Shown here one piece after another: positions 7,889 through 17,636 of a DNA stretch of 64,000 bases (the first letter of the stretch is position 1; every line of letters begins with the position of its first letter). The DNA is taken from positions 806,001 through 870,000 of the forward strand of contig NZ_JAJTUT010000003.1 in NCBI RefSeq assembly GCF_022399565.1, in the 5' to 3' direction. The notes under the pieces were generated by a model. That model was not told where the DNA came from. It made no database searches and saw only the letters and a list, made by a program, of their open reading frames with translations. The stretch is from Flavobacterium algicola (GTDB taxonomy: Bacteria; Bacteroidota; Bacteroidia; Flavobacteriales; Flavobacteriaceae). The position numbers were made by a program, and so were the translations under genes.

Positions 7889-10651
7889 ATGCTAAACATC
7901 TCTACTTTGAAATTATTTAGATTCTATTTTTATATACTTATACTTCAATCAGTTTCTGTTTTTTCACAAACGTTACTTCCTTTTGTCGAAAACTTTAATA
8001 AGTCCGATTATCAAGGTGATAACCAAATTTGGAATATAGCACAAGGGAATGATAATGCGATGTATTTTGCCAATAATCACTACTTGCTTCGATACGACGG
8101 TATAAAATGGCAGAAATATGAGTTACCAAACAAAACCATAATTCGTTCCGTTTTTGTAGATGAGGATAAAGTTTATTCTGGCTCTTACAAGGAATTTGGT
8201 TACTGGAAAAGAGAGCATGGCAAGATGGTTTACGTTTCTATATCTCAGGGCAAAAACATTTTTAACGATAGTGATAATGGTGAGATTTGGAAGATTTTCA
8301 AATTCAATGACAAAATCTACTTTCAGTCCTTCAACGAAGTATTTATTTACCATGAAAAAAAGATAAAAAAAATTAAAATTGGACCTTTAATATCTTACTT
8401 TTTCGAAATAGACAATGAGCTGTTAGTTGCCACAGTGAGTGAAGGAGTTCAAAAGTTAATAGGGGAGAAATTAGTATCTATAGAAGGCTGGGATGCACTT
8501 AAGAATAACGTTGTACACGCAATAGAAAAGTATAACGGGATCACCTATTTCTTTACTAAAAAAAACGGTGTGTATATTAGCAAAAATGGATCATTATCGC
8601 CATGGCAGAATCCGCTCAATGACGTTTTAAAAAAGGCAAATATTAATGCAGCTAAATTTCTCAAAAACAATAAACTTGTAATAGGAACGGCAAATCAAGG
8701 ACTTTTTATTCTGGATTTTAAGACAAACTCATCTATAAATATAAATCGTGATAATGTTTTAATGAACAATAGCCTTCTAACAATTACTGAAGATAAGGAG
8801 AATAATTTATGGTTAGGACTAGATAACGGTATAGCATATATCGAAGTAAATTCACCCAATCTCATTTTTTACGACAATTCAGGAACTTTGGGATCTGTTT
8901 ACTCAGTGGTTAAAACAGATCGCGGCTACTTGTTGGCTTCAAATCATGGAGTTTATAAATATGAAAATAAAGAATTTTCGCTGGTGCCAAATTCGCAAGG
9001 ACAGGCGTGGAGTATTAATAAAGTGGGTAATAAATATTTAATAGGGCAGGACGAAGGAACATTTCTATACCAGGACGGAAACTACTCAAAATACAACAAC
9101 ATCAATGGGGGATGGACATTAGAGAAAAGCAATGTTGATAATTCGTACCTGCAAGGAACTTATAGCGGCGTTTATGTATATAAAGATTTAAGTAATTCAG
9201 CTCAAGCGACGCTATTAAAAGACTTCTTAAAACCCATAAAATACGTAGCGCAAAACAAACGTCAAGAGATTTGGGCAGCTGATAATTATAAGGGGTTGTA
9301 CCGCATTACTTACAATGATCAATTTCAAACTACGATCGAAAACATCACGCAGAAAAATGGGATTAAGAATGACTTTGCTGTAAAGATTTTTGAATTCCGA
9401 AATGAGATTTTATTTCTTATTAATCACCAATGGTATACTTACAATGCTGTTGCAAAGAAGTTGGTTAAAAATGAACTATTCAATGTCAATTTTTCTCAAG
9501 TGACTGATGTTGTAAAAATTGATGAAAATCATTTTATGATCTTGCAAGACGGACTTTTGTACCAAGTGTATGCTAGCGCCGATACTACATTTGTACGAAG
9601 TCTTATTCAAGATAAATATTACAAAGGAAAAATCATCAATGATAATTTAAATATTTATAAAGATGGAGAAAATTATCTATTGAATTTGGATGACGGTTTT
9701 ATTTCGTTAAAGTTAAATAATAATCACATAACCGTTCCCAATCTGAAAATTGAAGCTTTTGCCAATAATGAATTAGTTAATCCTGATGAAACAATACCTT
9801 TTAACACTGAAATTAGTATACATATCATTTCGGGATTTTATGGATCTTCAAAACCAAATCTCTTTTACAAATTAGAGGATTCAAAAAATCCTATTCCTAT
9901 AAATGAAGGCAAAGTAACCTTAAATAATTTAAAGAGCGGATCGAGTAGTTTTATTGTATACAGTCATGATGGGCTAAAGTATAATAAAGTGACCAGTTTC
10001 AGCTTTACTGTAGCTACTCCTTGGTATTTTTCTGTATGGATGATTCTTGTTTATATCGCACTTATTGGTTTAATCTTATACATCTATTATAAATGGAATA
10101 AACTGCGCTATATTCAAAAACTGGCTTTAAAAGAAGAAGATTTAAAGCATCAGAAAAAGATATTGGAGTTGGAATTGAAAGCACAAAATGATTTAAACAC
10201 GCAACAATATGAAAAACACATATTAGAACTAGAGGTGCAATCAAAATCATCACAAGTTGCTGGAAAATCACTGTCAATTGCTAAGCAAAGTGAAATGATC
10301 GAGAAAGTGCAAGGGATATTAGATAAAGAAACCGACATCAATAAGCTAAAGTCGGAGGTTAAAAAGGCTATAAAAATTAACGCAGTCAATAAGCACGAAT
10401 GGGAAACATTTGAAACCAACTTAAGTCAAATTCATAATGAATTTATGACCACTTTATCCAAAAAATTTCCGGTATTAACTTCCAAAGATATCAAACTTTG
10501 TATTTACTTAAAGATGAATTTATCATCAAAAGAAATTGCACCGCTTATGAACATTTCATATCGGGGTGTGGAACTTCACCGCTACAGATTGCGTAAAAAG
10601 CTGCAACTTCAGCAGGATGTTAATTTATCTCAATTTCTATTATCCTTATAA
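7889..10651 (+). CDS. PUL regulator: periplasmic propeller, Y_Y_Y domain, membrane helix, LuxR-type HTH
   Basis: About 920 residues from the ATG at 7889, which gives a signal sequence (LFRFYFYILILQSVSVFSQ). An ATG at 7832 is an alternative. Residues 30-620 contain repeated two-component-regulator propeller motifs (for example NLWLGLDNGIAYIE). A triple-tyrosine (Y_Y_Y) domain follows, then one membrane helix near residues 712-735, a coiled coil, and a C-terminal LuxR-like helix-turn-helix from about residue 863 (LTSKDIKLCIYLKMNLSSKEI). There is no histidine kinase or receiver domain. It is therefore a one-component, membrane-tethered transcription factor of the kind that senses oligosaccharides in the periplasm and switches on the adjacent susC operon. 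Confidence 0.9.
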   Translation: MLNISTLKLFRFYFYILILQSVSVFSQTLLPFVENFNKSDYQGDNQIWNIAQGNDNAMYFANNHYLLRYDGIKWQKYELPNKTIIRSVFVDEDKVYSGSYKEFGYWKREHGKMVYVSISQGKNIFNDSDNGEIWKIFKFNDKIYFQSFNEVFIYHEKKIKKIKIGPLISYFFEIDNELLVATVSEGVQKLIGEKLVSIEGWDALKNNVVHAIEKYNGITYFFTKKNGVYISKNGSLSPWQNPLNDVLKKANINAAKFLKNNKLVIGTANQGLFILDFKTNSSININRDNVLMNNSLLTITEDKENNLWLGLDNGIAYIEVNSPNLIFYDNSGTLGSVYSVVKTDRGYLLASNHGVYKYENKEFSLVPNSQGQAWSINKVGNKYLIGQDEGTFLYQDGNYSKYNNINGGWTLEKSNVDNSYLQGTYSGVYVYKDLSNSAQATLLKDFLKPIKYVAQNKRQEIWAADNYKGLYRITYNDQFQTTIENITQKNGIKNDFAVKIFEFRNEILFLINHQWYTYNAVAKKLVKNELFNVNFSQVTDVVKIDENHFMILQDGLLYQVYASADTTFVRSLIQDKYYKGKIINDNLNIYKDGENYLLNLDDGFISLKLNNNHITVPNLKIEAFANNELVNPDETIPFNTEISIHIISGFYGSSKPNLFYKLEDSKNPIPINEGKVTLNNLKSGSSSFIVYSHDGLKYNKVTSFSFTVATPWYFSVWMILVYIALIGLILYIYYKWNKLRYIQKLALKEEDLKHQKKILELELKAQNDLNTQQYEKHILELEVQSKSSQVAGKSLSIAKQSEMIEKVQGILDKETDINKLKSEVKKAIKINAVNKHEWETFETNLSQIHNEFMTTLSKKFPVLTSKDIKLCIYLKMNLSSKEIAPLMNISYRGVELHRYRLRKKLQLQQDVNLSQFLLSL

Positions 10652-10714
10652 TAATACACTTTTTTTACGGATACTATATTTTTGAAGTGGTTTCATTACA
10701 GTATTCTGACACAT

Positions 10715-10815
10715 CATTACTACATCAACGGTGATAAATAGATTAATTTAAATTTTTTTAATCAACTGTAAGTCAGTATTTTGATTAATAAATAGTTCTT
10801 TTTGATGTAGTAATG
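10715..10815. promoter_or_regulatory. Putative PUL operator: perfect 14-bp inverted repeat upstream of susC
   Basis: CATTACTACATCAA at 10715-10728 is the exact reverse complement of TTGATGTAGTAATG at 10802-10815. The arms are 73 bases apart. The right arm continues into a partial direct repeat (GTAGTAATGTAGTA). The repeat lies in the 239-base gap between the regulator and susC, where a LuxR-type regulator would be expected to bind. No convincing TAnnTTTG element was found downstream of it, so an activator-dependent promoter is plausible. Confidence 0.45.
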
Positions 10816-10890
10816 TAGTACTCCTAAACTAACTGCTATAACGTTGTAATTATCTAATTTGGCACCACTAACTATTTAAATTATTTATTC

Positions 10891-13800
10891 ATGAGAAATA
10901 TTATTTTGGGCTTAATAGCACTTGTTTTTCTTCCGGCATATATGTCTGGTCAAGAAATTAAAGGTAAGATACTAGATAAAGAAGGTTTGGGCGTACCGGG
11001 TGCAATAGTTGCTGCTGCCTCTTCAAATTCTAGTACAGATACCGATATTGATGGTAACTTTTCGATTAAGGCAAATGTCGGAGAAATGATCAAAATATCA
11101 ATGATTGGTTTTAAAACGGTTTCTCTAAAAGCGACTGCAAGTTTTATGACTGTTACACTAAGTGAATCCAAAGACACACAATTGGACGAAGTTGTAATTA
11201 TTGGTTATGGTAGCCGAAAAAAGGTTGATAATACCACATCGATAACTTCTCTTAAAGCAGAAGAGGTATCTCAAAGGAAAGTTTTGAATGCTTCTCAAGC
11301 GATTCAAGGTAAAGCTGCGGGTGTACAAGTTATTTCTTCTGATGTACCAGGGAGTTCACCATCTGTGGTTATTAGAGGTTTAGGAACTGCAATCGGTGGT
11401 AGGTCACCGCTTTACGTTGTAGACGGTATGCCAACTGAGAATATCAATAATATCAATACAAATGACATCACCTCTTATGAGATATTAAAAGATGCATCTG
11501 CATTGGCTATTTATGGTACTAGAGCAGCAAATGGTGTTATAATAATTACTACAAAACAAGGAAAAGGCGATAAAGTAACCGTTGAAGTCGAAAGCTTTAC
11601 AGGTTTCAGAAATCCTCTTAAAAAGGTACAAATGGCTGATAGCAATGCTTATGCGCGCTACACAAATGCAGCTTTAGGTACTGCAACTTTCTCAGAAAAT
11701 CAGCCAGTAAATACAGATTGGTTGGACGCAGTTACAAGAACAGGTACTTATTCTCAAAATAACGTATCGCTATCTGGATCAAGTGAAAATATAAAATATT
11801 TTTTTAGTGCTGGAAATTACGAAGAAAAGGCAGTATTAGATGGTTTAAACTATAGTCGTTTTACTTTCAGAAATAATAATGAATACAGAATTTCAGATAA
11901 ATTAAAGATAACTCAAAATTTAAGCTTTACATCTGCTAATTCTGCTCCTAAGCCGCTAGATGCTTTTACAAGTGCTTACAAGCAATCACCAATTGTACCT
12001 GTTCGTTTTTCCAATGGGTCATATGGAGTTTCGTTTGTAGGATCTGATGGAACCGCAGGAACAGCTGGATCTTCATTTAATAATGTTGGTAATCCTGTTG
12101 CACAACTTGATTATACAGATGAAGAGCAACGTAGTATCACACTTCAAGGAGGTTTAAAACTGGATTATGATATTTCAAGTTCATTAAAGTTTACATCGCA
12201 ATTTAACGGTGAATATTACTCTTGGAAGAAATACAATTATGAGGCTACGCAAGAAATTTTCAATACTTATAATAATCCAGGAAATTTAAGTACAATTGTC
12301 TATCCAGCAGATAAAAATATTAATTCATTAGAACGAGGACGTGATCAATATTTCAACTGGAATTTATCTAACTACTTCACTTATAATAAACTTTTTGGAG
12401 ATATTCATGATGTAGAAGTTACTGCGGGTATGGAAACATCTGTCAGAGGTGGTAGAGAACGAATGACCGTTATCAGAAGAGATGTAAATGCCAATTCAAA
12501 TTACTGGTCTTTAACAGATGTTGATTACGCGGGTACCGTTACAAGCTATAAAGATGATATTTTAAACGAAACTAAATTAGCTTCTTATTTTGGACGTTTT
12601 CAATACAAATTATTAGACCGATACTTATTCACAGGTACTGTGAGACGCGACGGATCTTCTAATTTTGCTAAAGATTACCGTTGGGGAACTTTCCCTGCTT
12701 TTGGTTTGGGTTGGGTAATTTCCAAAGAGAATTTCATGGCAGATGTAAAAACTATTAATTTGTTAAAACTTAGAGGAGGTTGGGGTAAACTAGGTAATCA
12801 AACTGTACCATTAAATAACCAATCTTACACATCAGGTTTAAGTTACTACCTAGGTGGTTCAATCTTAAATGAAGGAACTACAATCAATTCACTTATAGAT
12901 CCTAGTTTGACATGGGAAGTGACCGAAGAAACTACTATTGGACTTGATTTTGAATTATTTGATAGTAAATTAAAGGGATCATTTGATGTTTATGATAAAG
13001 CAACTACCAATGTTATTTTATATACAAAACCTTATTTGACTTCAGGAATTACTGATCCAACGCCGGCTGAAGTTGGAGAAATATCTAATAAAGGTTATGA
13101 GATAGCTTTACGTTGGGATGATAAGATTAGCGATAATTTGTCTTACTGGGTAGGAGGTAACTTTTCTAATAATACAAATAAATTGGCAAGTCTTCAAAAT
13201 TCGAATATTAGTCCAATAAGAGGAGGGAATTTGGGAAATGGTCAGTTTACAAAACAACTTGATAACAGTTCTGTAGGACAAGCATTAGGTAGTTTTTATG
13301 TGTACGAATACGCAGGAATTGACGCAGCTAACGGGAATATGTTGTATTACAATGCGGCTGGAGAGAAGGTAGTGCAATCTGAATTAAAAGAAGCGACAGA
13401 TAAAAAATATGTTGGTTCTATTTTGCCTAAATCTAACTACGGTGTAACTCTTGGAGTTAATTACAAAAATTTCGATTTTTCTGTAGATGGTTATGGTACT
13501 GCTGGAGCAAAAGTCTACAATGGTAAAAAAGCACAACGCTTTAGTGGTGAAAATGTAGAGGCATCTTTGACAACAGATTTCTGGACAGCAACTAATACTA
13601 CAGCATCAAACCCAGCTCCTTTTAACCAAGTACCGGTTGCTTCTACCTATTACGTAGAATCAGGAGACTTTTTTAGAGTGAACAATATAACACTTGGTTA
13701 CAAATTACCACTTAAAGAAGGATTTATCAACTATTGCCGCTTGTACGTAAATGCAATCAATCCATTTATCACGCAAAAATTCTCTGGATTCTCACCTGAA

Positions 13801-13899
13801 TTAAATGGAGATAGTGATCCTTATGGAACTCAAGGAATAGAGCTAAATGCTTATCCTACATTAAGATCAATCGTAATTGGTGCTAATTTAAAATTTTAA
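10891..13899 (+). CDS. SusC/RagA family TonB-linked outer-membrane transporter
   Basis: 1002 residues. A signal peptide ends near MSGQ, then a carboxypeptidase-like regulatory domain (about 23-84, GKILDKEGLGVPGAIV), a SusC signature and TonB-box-like stretch (LDEVVIIGYGSRKKVDNTTS), the plug (VVIRGLGTAIGGRSPLYVVDG, EILKDASALAIYGTRAANGV) and a 22-stranded barrel ending in an aromatic (IVIGANLKF). It imports oligosaccharides across the outer membrane using TonB energy, with SusD as its lid. The susD gene starts 4 bases after its stop. The gene opens the main PUL operon. Confidence 0.97.
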   Translation: MRNIILGLIALVFLPAYMSGQEIKGKILDKEGLGVPGAIVAAASSNSSTDTDIDGNFSIKANVGEMIKISMIGFKTVSLKATASFMTVTLSESKDTQLDEVVIIGYGSRKKVDNTTSITSLKAEEVSQRKVLNASQAIQGKAAGVQVISSDVPGSSPSVVIRGLGTAIGGRSPLYVVDGMPTENINNINTNDITSYEILKDASALAIYGTRAANGVIIITTKQGKGDKVTVEVESFTGFRNPLKKVQMADSNAYARYTNAALGTATFSENQPVNTDWLDAVTRTGTYSQNNVSLSGSSENIKYFFSAGNYEEKAVLDGLNYSRFTFRNNNEYRISDKLKITQNLSFTSANSAPKPLDAFTSAYKQSPIVPVRFSNGSYGVSFVGSDGTAGTAGSSFNNVGNPVAQLDYTDEEQRSITLQGGLKLDYDISSSLKFTSQFNGEYYSWKKYNYEATQEIFNTYNNPGNLSTIVYPADKNINSLERGRDQYFNWNLSNYFTYNKLFGDIHDVEVTAGMETSVRGGRERMTVIRRDVNANSNYWSLTDVDYAGTVTSYKDDILNETKLASYFGRFQYKLLDRYLFTGTVRRDGSSNFAKDYRWGTFPAFGLGWVISKENFMADVKTINLLKLRGGWGKLGNQTVPLNNQSYTSGLSYYLGGSILNEGTTINSLIDPSLTWEVTEETTIGLDFELFDSKLKGSFDVYDKATTNVILYTKPYLTSGITDPTPAEVGEISNKGYEIALRWDDKISDNLSYWVGGNFSNNTNKLASLQNSNISPIRGGNLGNGQFTKQLDNSSVGQALGSFYVYEYAGIDAANGNMLYYNAAGEKVVQSELKEATDKKYVGSILPKSNYGVTLGVNYKNFDFSVDGYGTAGAKVYNGKKAQRFSGENVEASLTTDFWTATNTTASNPAPFNQVPVASTYYVESGDFFRVNNITLGYKLPLKEGFINYCRLYVNAINPFITQKFSGFSPELNGDSDPYGTQGIELNAYPTLRSIVIGANLKF

Positions 13900-13903
13900 T
13901 ATT

Positions 13904-15358
13904 ATGAAAAAAGTATATATCTCACTGTTTGCATTATCCACACTATTTATGGCTAGTTGTTCTAGTGATTACCTTGATGTTGATGCAACAGAATCAATCA
14001 AAACGGAAGACATCGAATTATTTAATAGTAATGAAGGTGCTGCTACATTTACCACAGCAATTTATAATAAATTTTTAAGCTTCGATATGTCTGCATTCTC
14101 TTGGGTAGGATTGACAAGTATCGCCTCTGACGACGCTGATAAAGGATCATCTCCTGGTGATACAGGTTCTGATAAAGATGTTTTGGATGCCCTTACATTT
14201 AATTCATCGTCTCCATCTGTTGCTGAAATTTTTACTGCAAATTATGCTGGAATTAATAGATGCAATCAAGCAATTGATATCATCCCGCAATTGGATAAGG
14301 CAGATGCAACTGTGCGTGCCAGATTAGTTGGGGAAGCAAAATTCTTAAGAGCTTTCATGTATTTTACATTAGTTAAAACATATGGTGGTGTACCAATAAT
14401 TGATCACCTACCAATTCAATCTTCGGAAGATGACAGAATTATGCAGTTGACTCGAAAAAGTAAAGAAGAGGTTTATGCATTTATAGAAAAAGACCTTCTT
14501 GAAGCGGCAGCAGTTTTACCTTTGAAATCTTCTTATTCTTCTACAGAAGTAGGAAGAGCTTCTCAAGGAGCGGCTTATGCTTTGTTGGCTAAAATAAATT
14601 TATATCAAAAAAATTGGCAAAAGGTAGTTGACAATTGCAACCTAGTTACGGGTTATAGTCTGGTATCAGATTATGCTTCTATGTTTAAATTGGCAGGAGA
14701 AAATGATGCAGAATCAATTTTTGAAATTCAAGGAACTGGAAGTATTCCCGCAAAAGGAATTGCAGGGTATTCAAATGTCCAAGGTGCTCGTGGCGCTGGA
14801 GGATGGGGATGGGGTTTTAACACACCTTCTCAAAGTTTATTAAATGCTTACGAAGCAAATGATGTTCGAAAAAATGCTACAATTATCTTTGCAGGTACAA
14901 CTTTATACGATGGTAGAGTAGTGCCAACTACGGTTGAAAATCCAAGATACAATTACAAAGCTTATTCTTCGTCTTACACTGATGGCTGGGAGACAGATGC
15001 TAATATTAAATACCTACGTTTTGCAGAAGTAATCTTAATGAAAGCAGAAGCATTAAATGAATTAGGGCAAACAGCAGATGCAGTTCCGTTGTTGAACCAA
15101 ATTAGAACTAGAGCGGGATTAGCAAATACCACAGCAGTATCTCAAACTGATTTGAGAGCAGCAATATGGAAAGAGAGAAGAGTCGAAATGGCCTTTGAGC
15201 ACGACCGCTATTTCGACCTTGTTCGTACAGGTCAAGCAGCTGCAGCTTTTACTATTCACGGTAAAACATTTGTAACTGGTAAGCATGAAGTTTTCCCTAT
15301 TCCACAAGTATTCCTTGAACAAACGGGTGGACTATCAACACAAAATCCTGGATACTAA
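13904..15358 (+). CDS. SusD/RagB family glycan-binding outer-membrane lipoprotein
   Basis: 484 residues. The lipobox is F-M-A-S-C with Cys19. The helical TPR-like scaffold typical of SusD follows, including RLVGEAKFLRAFMYFTLVKTYGGVP and the C-terminal block beginning at LRFAEVILMKAEALNELG and ending QNPGY. It binds glycan at the cell surface as a lid on SusC. No third surface-binding lipoprotein (SusE/F-like) follows; a 192-base gap with two hairpins separates it from the glucanase gene. Confidence 0.97.
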   Translation: MKKVYISLFALSTLFMASCSSDYLDVDATESIKTEDIELFNSNEGAATFTTAIYNKFLSFDMSAFSWVGLTSIASDDADKGSSPGDTGSDKDVLDALTFNSSSPSVAEIFTANYAGINRCNQAIDIIPQLDKADATVRARLVGEAKFLRAFMYFTLVKTYGGVPIIDHLPIQSSEDDRIMQLTRKSKEEVYAFIEKDLLEAAAVLPLKSSYSSTEVGRASQGAAYALLAKINLYQKNWQKVVDNCNLVTGYSLVSDYASMFKLAGENDAESIFEIQGTGSIPAKGIAGYSNVQGARGAGGWGWGFNTPSQSLLNAYEANDVRKNATIIFAGTTLYDGRVVPTTVENPRYNYKAYSSSYTDGWETDANIKYLRFAEVILMKAEALNELGQTADAVPLLNQIRTRAGLANTTAVSQTDLRAAIWKERRVEMAFEHDRYFDLVRTGQAAAAFTIHGKTFVTGKHEVFPIPQVFLEQTGGLSTQNPGY

Positions 15359-15384
15359 TTTCTATTAGATCCTTTATAAATATA

Positions 15385-15503
15385 GTTGCAGTTAAAAAGT
15401 TATAAAGACTGCAACTTACTACTTCTTGCTAATAAATCATATTTAGAATAATTGAAAATTGTTTTCCATAACTTCATTCATTTGAAGTTGTGGAACTATT
15501 TTC
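15385..15503 (+). terminator. Two hairpins in the susD to glucanase gap
   Basis: The first has arms GTTGCAGT (15385-15392) and ACTGCAAC (15408-15415). The second is longer and imperfect: 15454-15476 pairs with 15483-15503 around a 6-base loop. Neither is followed by a strong T tract. They may act as partial terminators or as RNA-stabilising structures that set susCD levels apart from the downstream enzymes; I cannot tell which. Confidence 0.45.
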
Positions 15504-15550
15504 TGCTGTATTAGTAAGAGTTATTATCTAAAATTTAAAGCTTTTTAAAA

Positions 15551-16927
15551 ATGAAAATAGCTGCATTTATATTGCTTTTTAATATTCTAAGTTCTTGTTC
15601 CAGTGCTTCAAATGGGGAAAGCGCAAGTTCTTCTGATCCCAGTGTCAATACTAATATACCACCACTTACAGATCAAGAAGCACTAGACCAAGTTCAAAAA
15701 GATGCCTTAAAATATTTTTGGGATTATGCTGAACCAAATTCAAAACTAGCGAGGGAACGATACTTAGTTGATGATCCTGATTTCGAAAAAAATAAAGTGA
15801 CAACCGGTGGTTCAGGTTTTGGATTGATGACTTTAATTGTTGGAGTTGAAAGAGGGTTTATTCCAAGAGCAGAAGCAGTGAGTCGGATGACAACTGCAAT
15901 GCAATTTCTTAAAAAAGCCGATCGTTTTCACGGTGCTTGGGCACATTGGATGGATGGAGCGACTGGTAAAGCAATCTCTTTTGGTGGGAAAGATGATGGT
16001 GGAGACATTGTCGAAATTGCATTTTTAAGTCAAGGGTTAATTACTGTTAGAGAGTATTTCAAAAACGGAAATGAAGCAGAAAAAAATCTTGCAACGCTAG
16101 CTGATGAATTGTGGAAAGGCGTAGAATGGAGTTGGTACACTAATGGAGAAAATGCCATGTATTGGCACTGGTCTCCAACTTATGAGTGGGAAATGAAATT
16201 CAAACTAGAAGGATATAATGAATGCTTAATTGCTTACATCCTTGGAGCGGCATCAACCACGCACCCAATTCCTGCGGCGGCTTATCACGAAGGGTGGGCT
16301 AGAAGTGGAGCGATCAAATCAACAAAAACGCAGCTAGATATTCCATTATTATTTCAATACAACACGGTTAGTGGCGATGTTGGGCCGTTGTTTTGGGCTC
16401 AGTATTCGTACTTAGGATTAGACCCATCACAGTTGGTTGATCAATACGCAAACTATGGTGATGTAACACAAAACCATGCTAAAATCATGCATAAATATGC
16501 TGTAGAAAATCCTAAAAAGTGGAATGGTTATTCTGATTCAGTTTGGGGATTAACTGCCAGTTATACTCGCAATGCAGATGGTTCAACAGGATATGCTGCT
16601 CACGATACAGATAGTGATTTTGGAGTCATTACACCTACAGCGGCTTTGTCTTCTTTTCCTTATACACCAGAAGAATCAATGAAGTTTTTACATTACATCT
16701 ATGGTGAAAAACGAAATCAATACGTTGGAAAAGCAGGTCCTTACGATGCTTTTTCGCCACATTATAGTTGGGTAACTAAAAGATATTTGGCGATAGACCA
16801 AGGAACAATTGCCCCTATGATCGAAAATTATCGTTCTGGATTATTATGGAAATTATTTATGAACGCTCCTGAGATGAAACCTGCTTTAACAGCATTAGGT
16901 TTTCATTCTAGCAAGTATAATTTCTAA
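15551..16927 (+). CDS. GH144-type glucanase lipoprotein (glycoamylase-like domain)
   Basis: 458 residues with a lipobox at Cys16 (I-L-S-S-C) followed by a Ser-rich linker. The body is an alpha/alpha barrel of the PF10091 glycoamylase-like type: YFWDYAEPNSKLARER near the start, MYWHWSPTYEWEMKFKLEGYNE, GPLFWAQYSYLGLDP, HDTDSDFGVITPTAALSSFPY and SPHYSWVTKRYLAIDQG. Characterised relatives in GH144 are endo-beta-1,2-glucanases, for example from Chitinophaga pinensis. It probably acts on the cell surface or at the inner face of the outer membrane. The next gene starts 3 bases after its stop, so it leads an enzyme operon. The substrate is inferred from the family only. Confidence 0.85.
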   Translation: MKIAAFILLFNILSSCSSASNGESASSSDPSVNTNIPPLTDQEALDQVQKDALKYFWDYAEPNSKLARERYLVDDPDFEKNKVTTGGSGFGLMTLIVGVERGFIPRAEAVSRMTTAMQFLKKADRFHGAWAHWMDGATGKAISFGGKDDGGDIVEIAFLSQGLITVREYFKNGNEAEKNLATLADELWKGVEWSWYTNGENAMYWHWSPTYEWEMKFKLEGYNECLIAYILGAASTTHPIPAAAYHEGWARSGAIKSTKTQLDIPLLFQYNTVSGDVGPLFWAQYSYLGLDPSQLVDQYANYGDVTQNHAKIMHKYAVENPKKWNGYSDSVWGLTASYTRNADGSTGYAAHDTDSDFGVITPTAALSSFPYTPEESMKFLHYIYGEKRNQYVGKAGPYDAFSPHYSWVTKRYLAIDQGTIAPMIENYRSGLLWKLFMNAPEMKPALTALGFHSSKYNF

Positions 16928-16930
16928 ACT

Positions 16931-17635
16931 ATGAAACAGCTTAAATTAATCTCTATCGTACTATTGTTTTCGAATTTCAGTTTTGCTCAAAAAGATATTG
17001 CTGGAACGGTGAAAACAGAAGTAGTAAAGAAAAAAAGCATTCAGTATGCGTTACATATTCCTGAAAACAGTAAGGACAAAAAACCGCTGATCGTCTTTTT
17101 ACACGGAGCAGGAGAGCGAGGAACGGATATCGAAAAAGTAAAGGTGCATGGCCCGTTCAAATATTTAAAGACAAATGTTTTAGATGCATATATTCTGGCG
17201 CCACAGTGTGCAGAAAATGAATATTGGGATACCGACTCGCTTTATGAATTACTATTAAAAATTCAGAAAGAACATAACATCGATGATAGCCGAATCTATT
17301 TAACAGGTTTAAGTATGGGCGCTTGGGGAGCTTGGAATTTGGCTACAGCCCACCCTGAAAAATTTGCGGCCTTAGTAACTATTGCTGGAGCCGTAGATCG
17401 CGTAGTTCTTTTAGAAAATAAAAAATTAGCATCGATGCCAATCAAGATTTTTCACGGACTGTTAGACGATGTAGTCGATATGAATTATTCTGTGATGATG
17501 TATAAAAGATTAAAAGCTTCGAATGGGAATGTAACCTTGACCATTTTTGATGATGCAAATCATGACAGTTGGAGTCGCGTGTATGACAACAAGGAGATTT
17601 ATGAGTGGATGTTTAAACAAACTAAAAACAAATAA
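16931..17635 (+). CDS. Secreted alpha/beta hydrolase (esterase or prolyl-oligopeptidase-like)
   Basis: 234 residues with a Sec signal peptide (ending FSFAQ). The fold is alpha/beta hydrolase: oxyanion-side HGAGERG, nucleophile elbow GLSMGAWG with Ser128, acid Asp179 or Asp180 in HGLLDDVVD, and His211 in DDANHDSW. Similar small enzymes in PULs are annotated as phospholipase/carboxylesterase or dienelactone hydrolase, and several remove acyl groups from glycans. De-esterification of the PUL substrate is therefore a reasonable inference. It lies 3 bases after the glucanase and 1 base before the GH3 gene. Confidence 0.85.
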   Translation: MKQLKLISIVLLFSNFSFAQKDIAGTVKTEVVKKKSIQYALHIPENSKDKKPLIVFLHGAGERGTDIEKVKVHGPFKYLKTNVLDAYILAPQCAENEYWDTDSLYELLLKIQKEHNIDDSRIYLTGLSMGAWGAWNLATAHPEKFAALVTIAGAVDRVVLLENKKLASMPIKIFHGLLDDVVDMNYSVMMYKRLKASNGNVTLTIFDDANHDSWSRVYDNKEIYEWMFKQTKNK

Positions 17636-17636
17636 A

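Noticed and set aside
10062-10419. Two minus-strand frames inside the regulator's C-terminal region
   Set aside because: They lie opposite the coiled coil and HTH of the regulator and show Cys-Ser-rich translations typical of antisense shadows.
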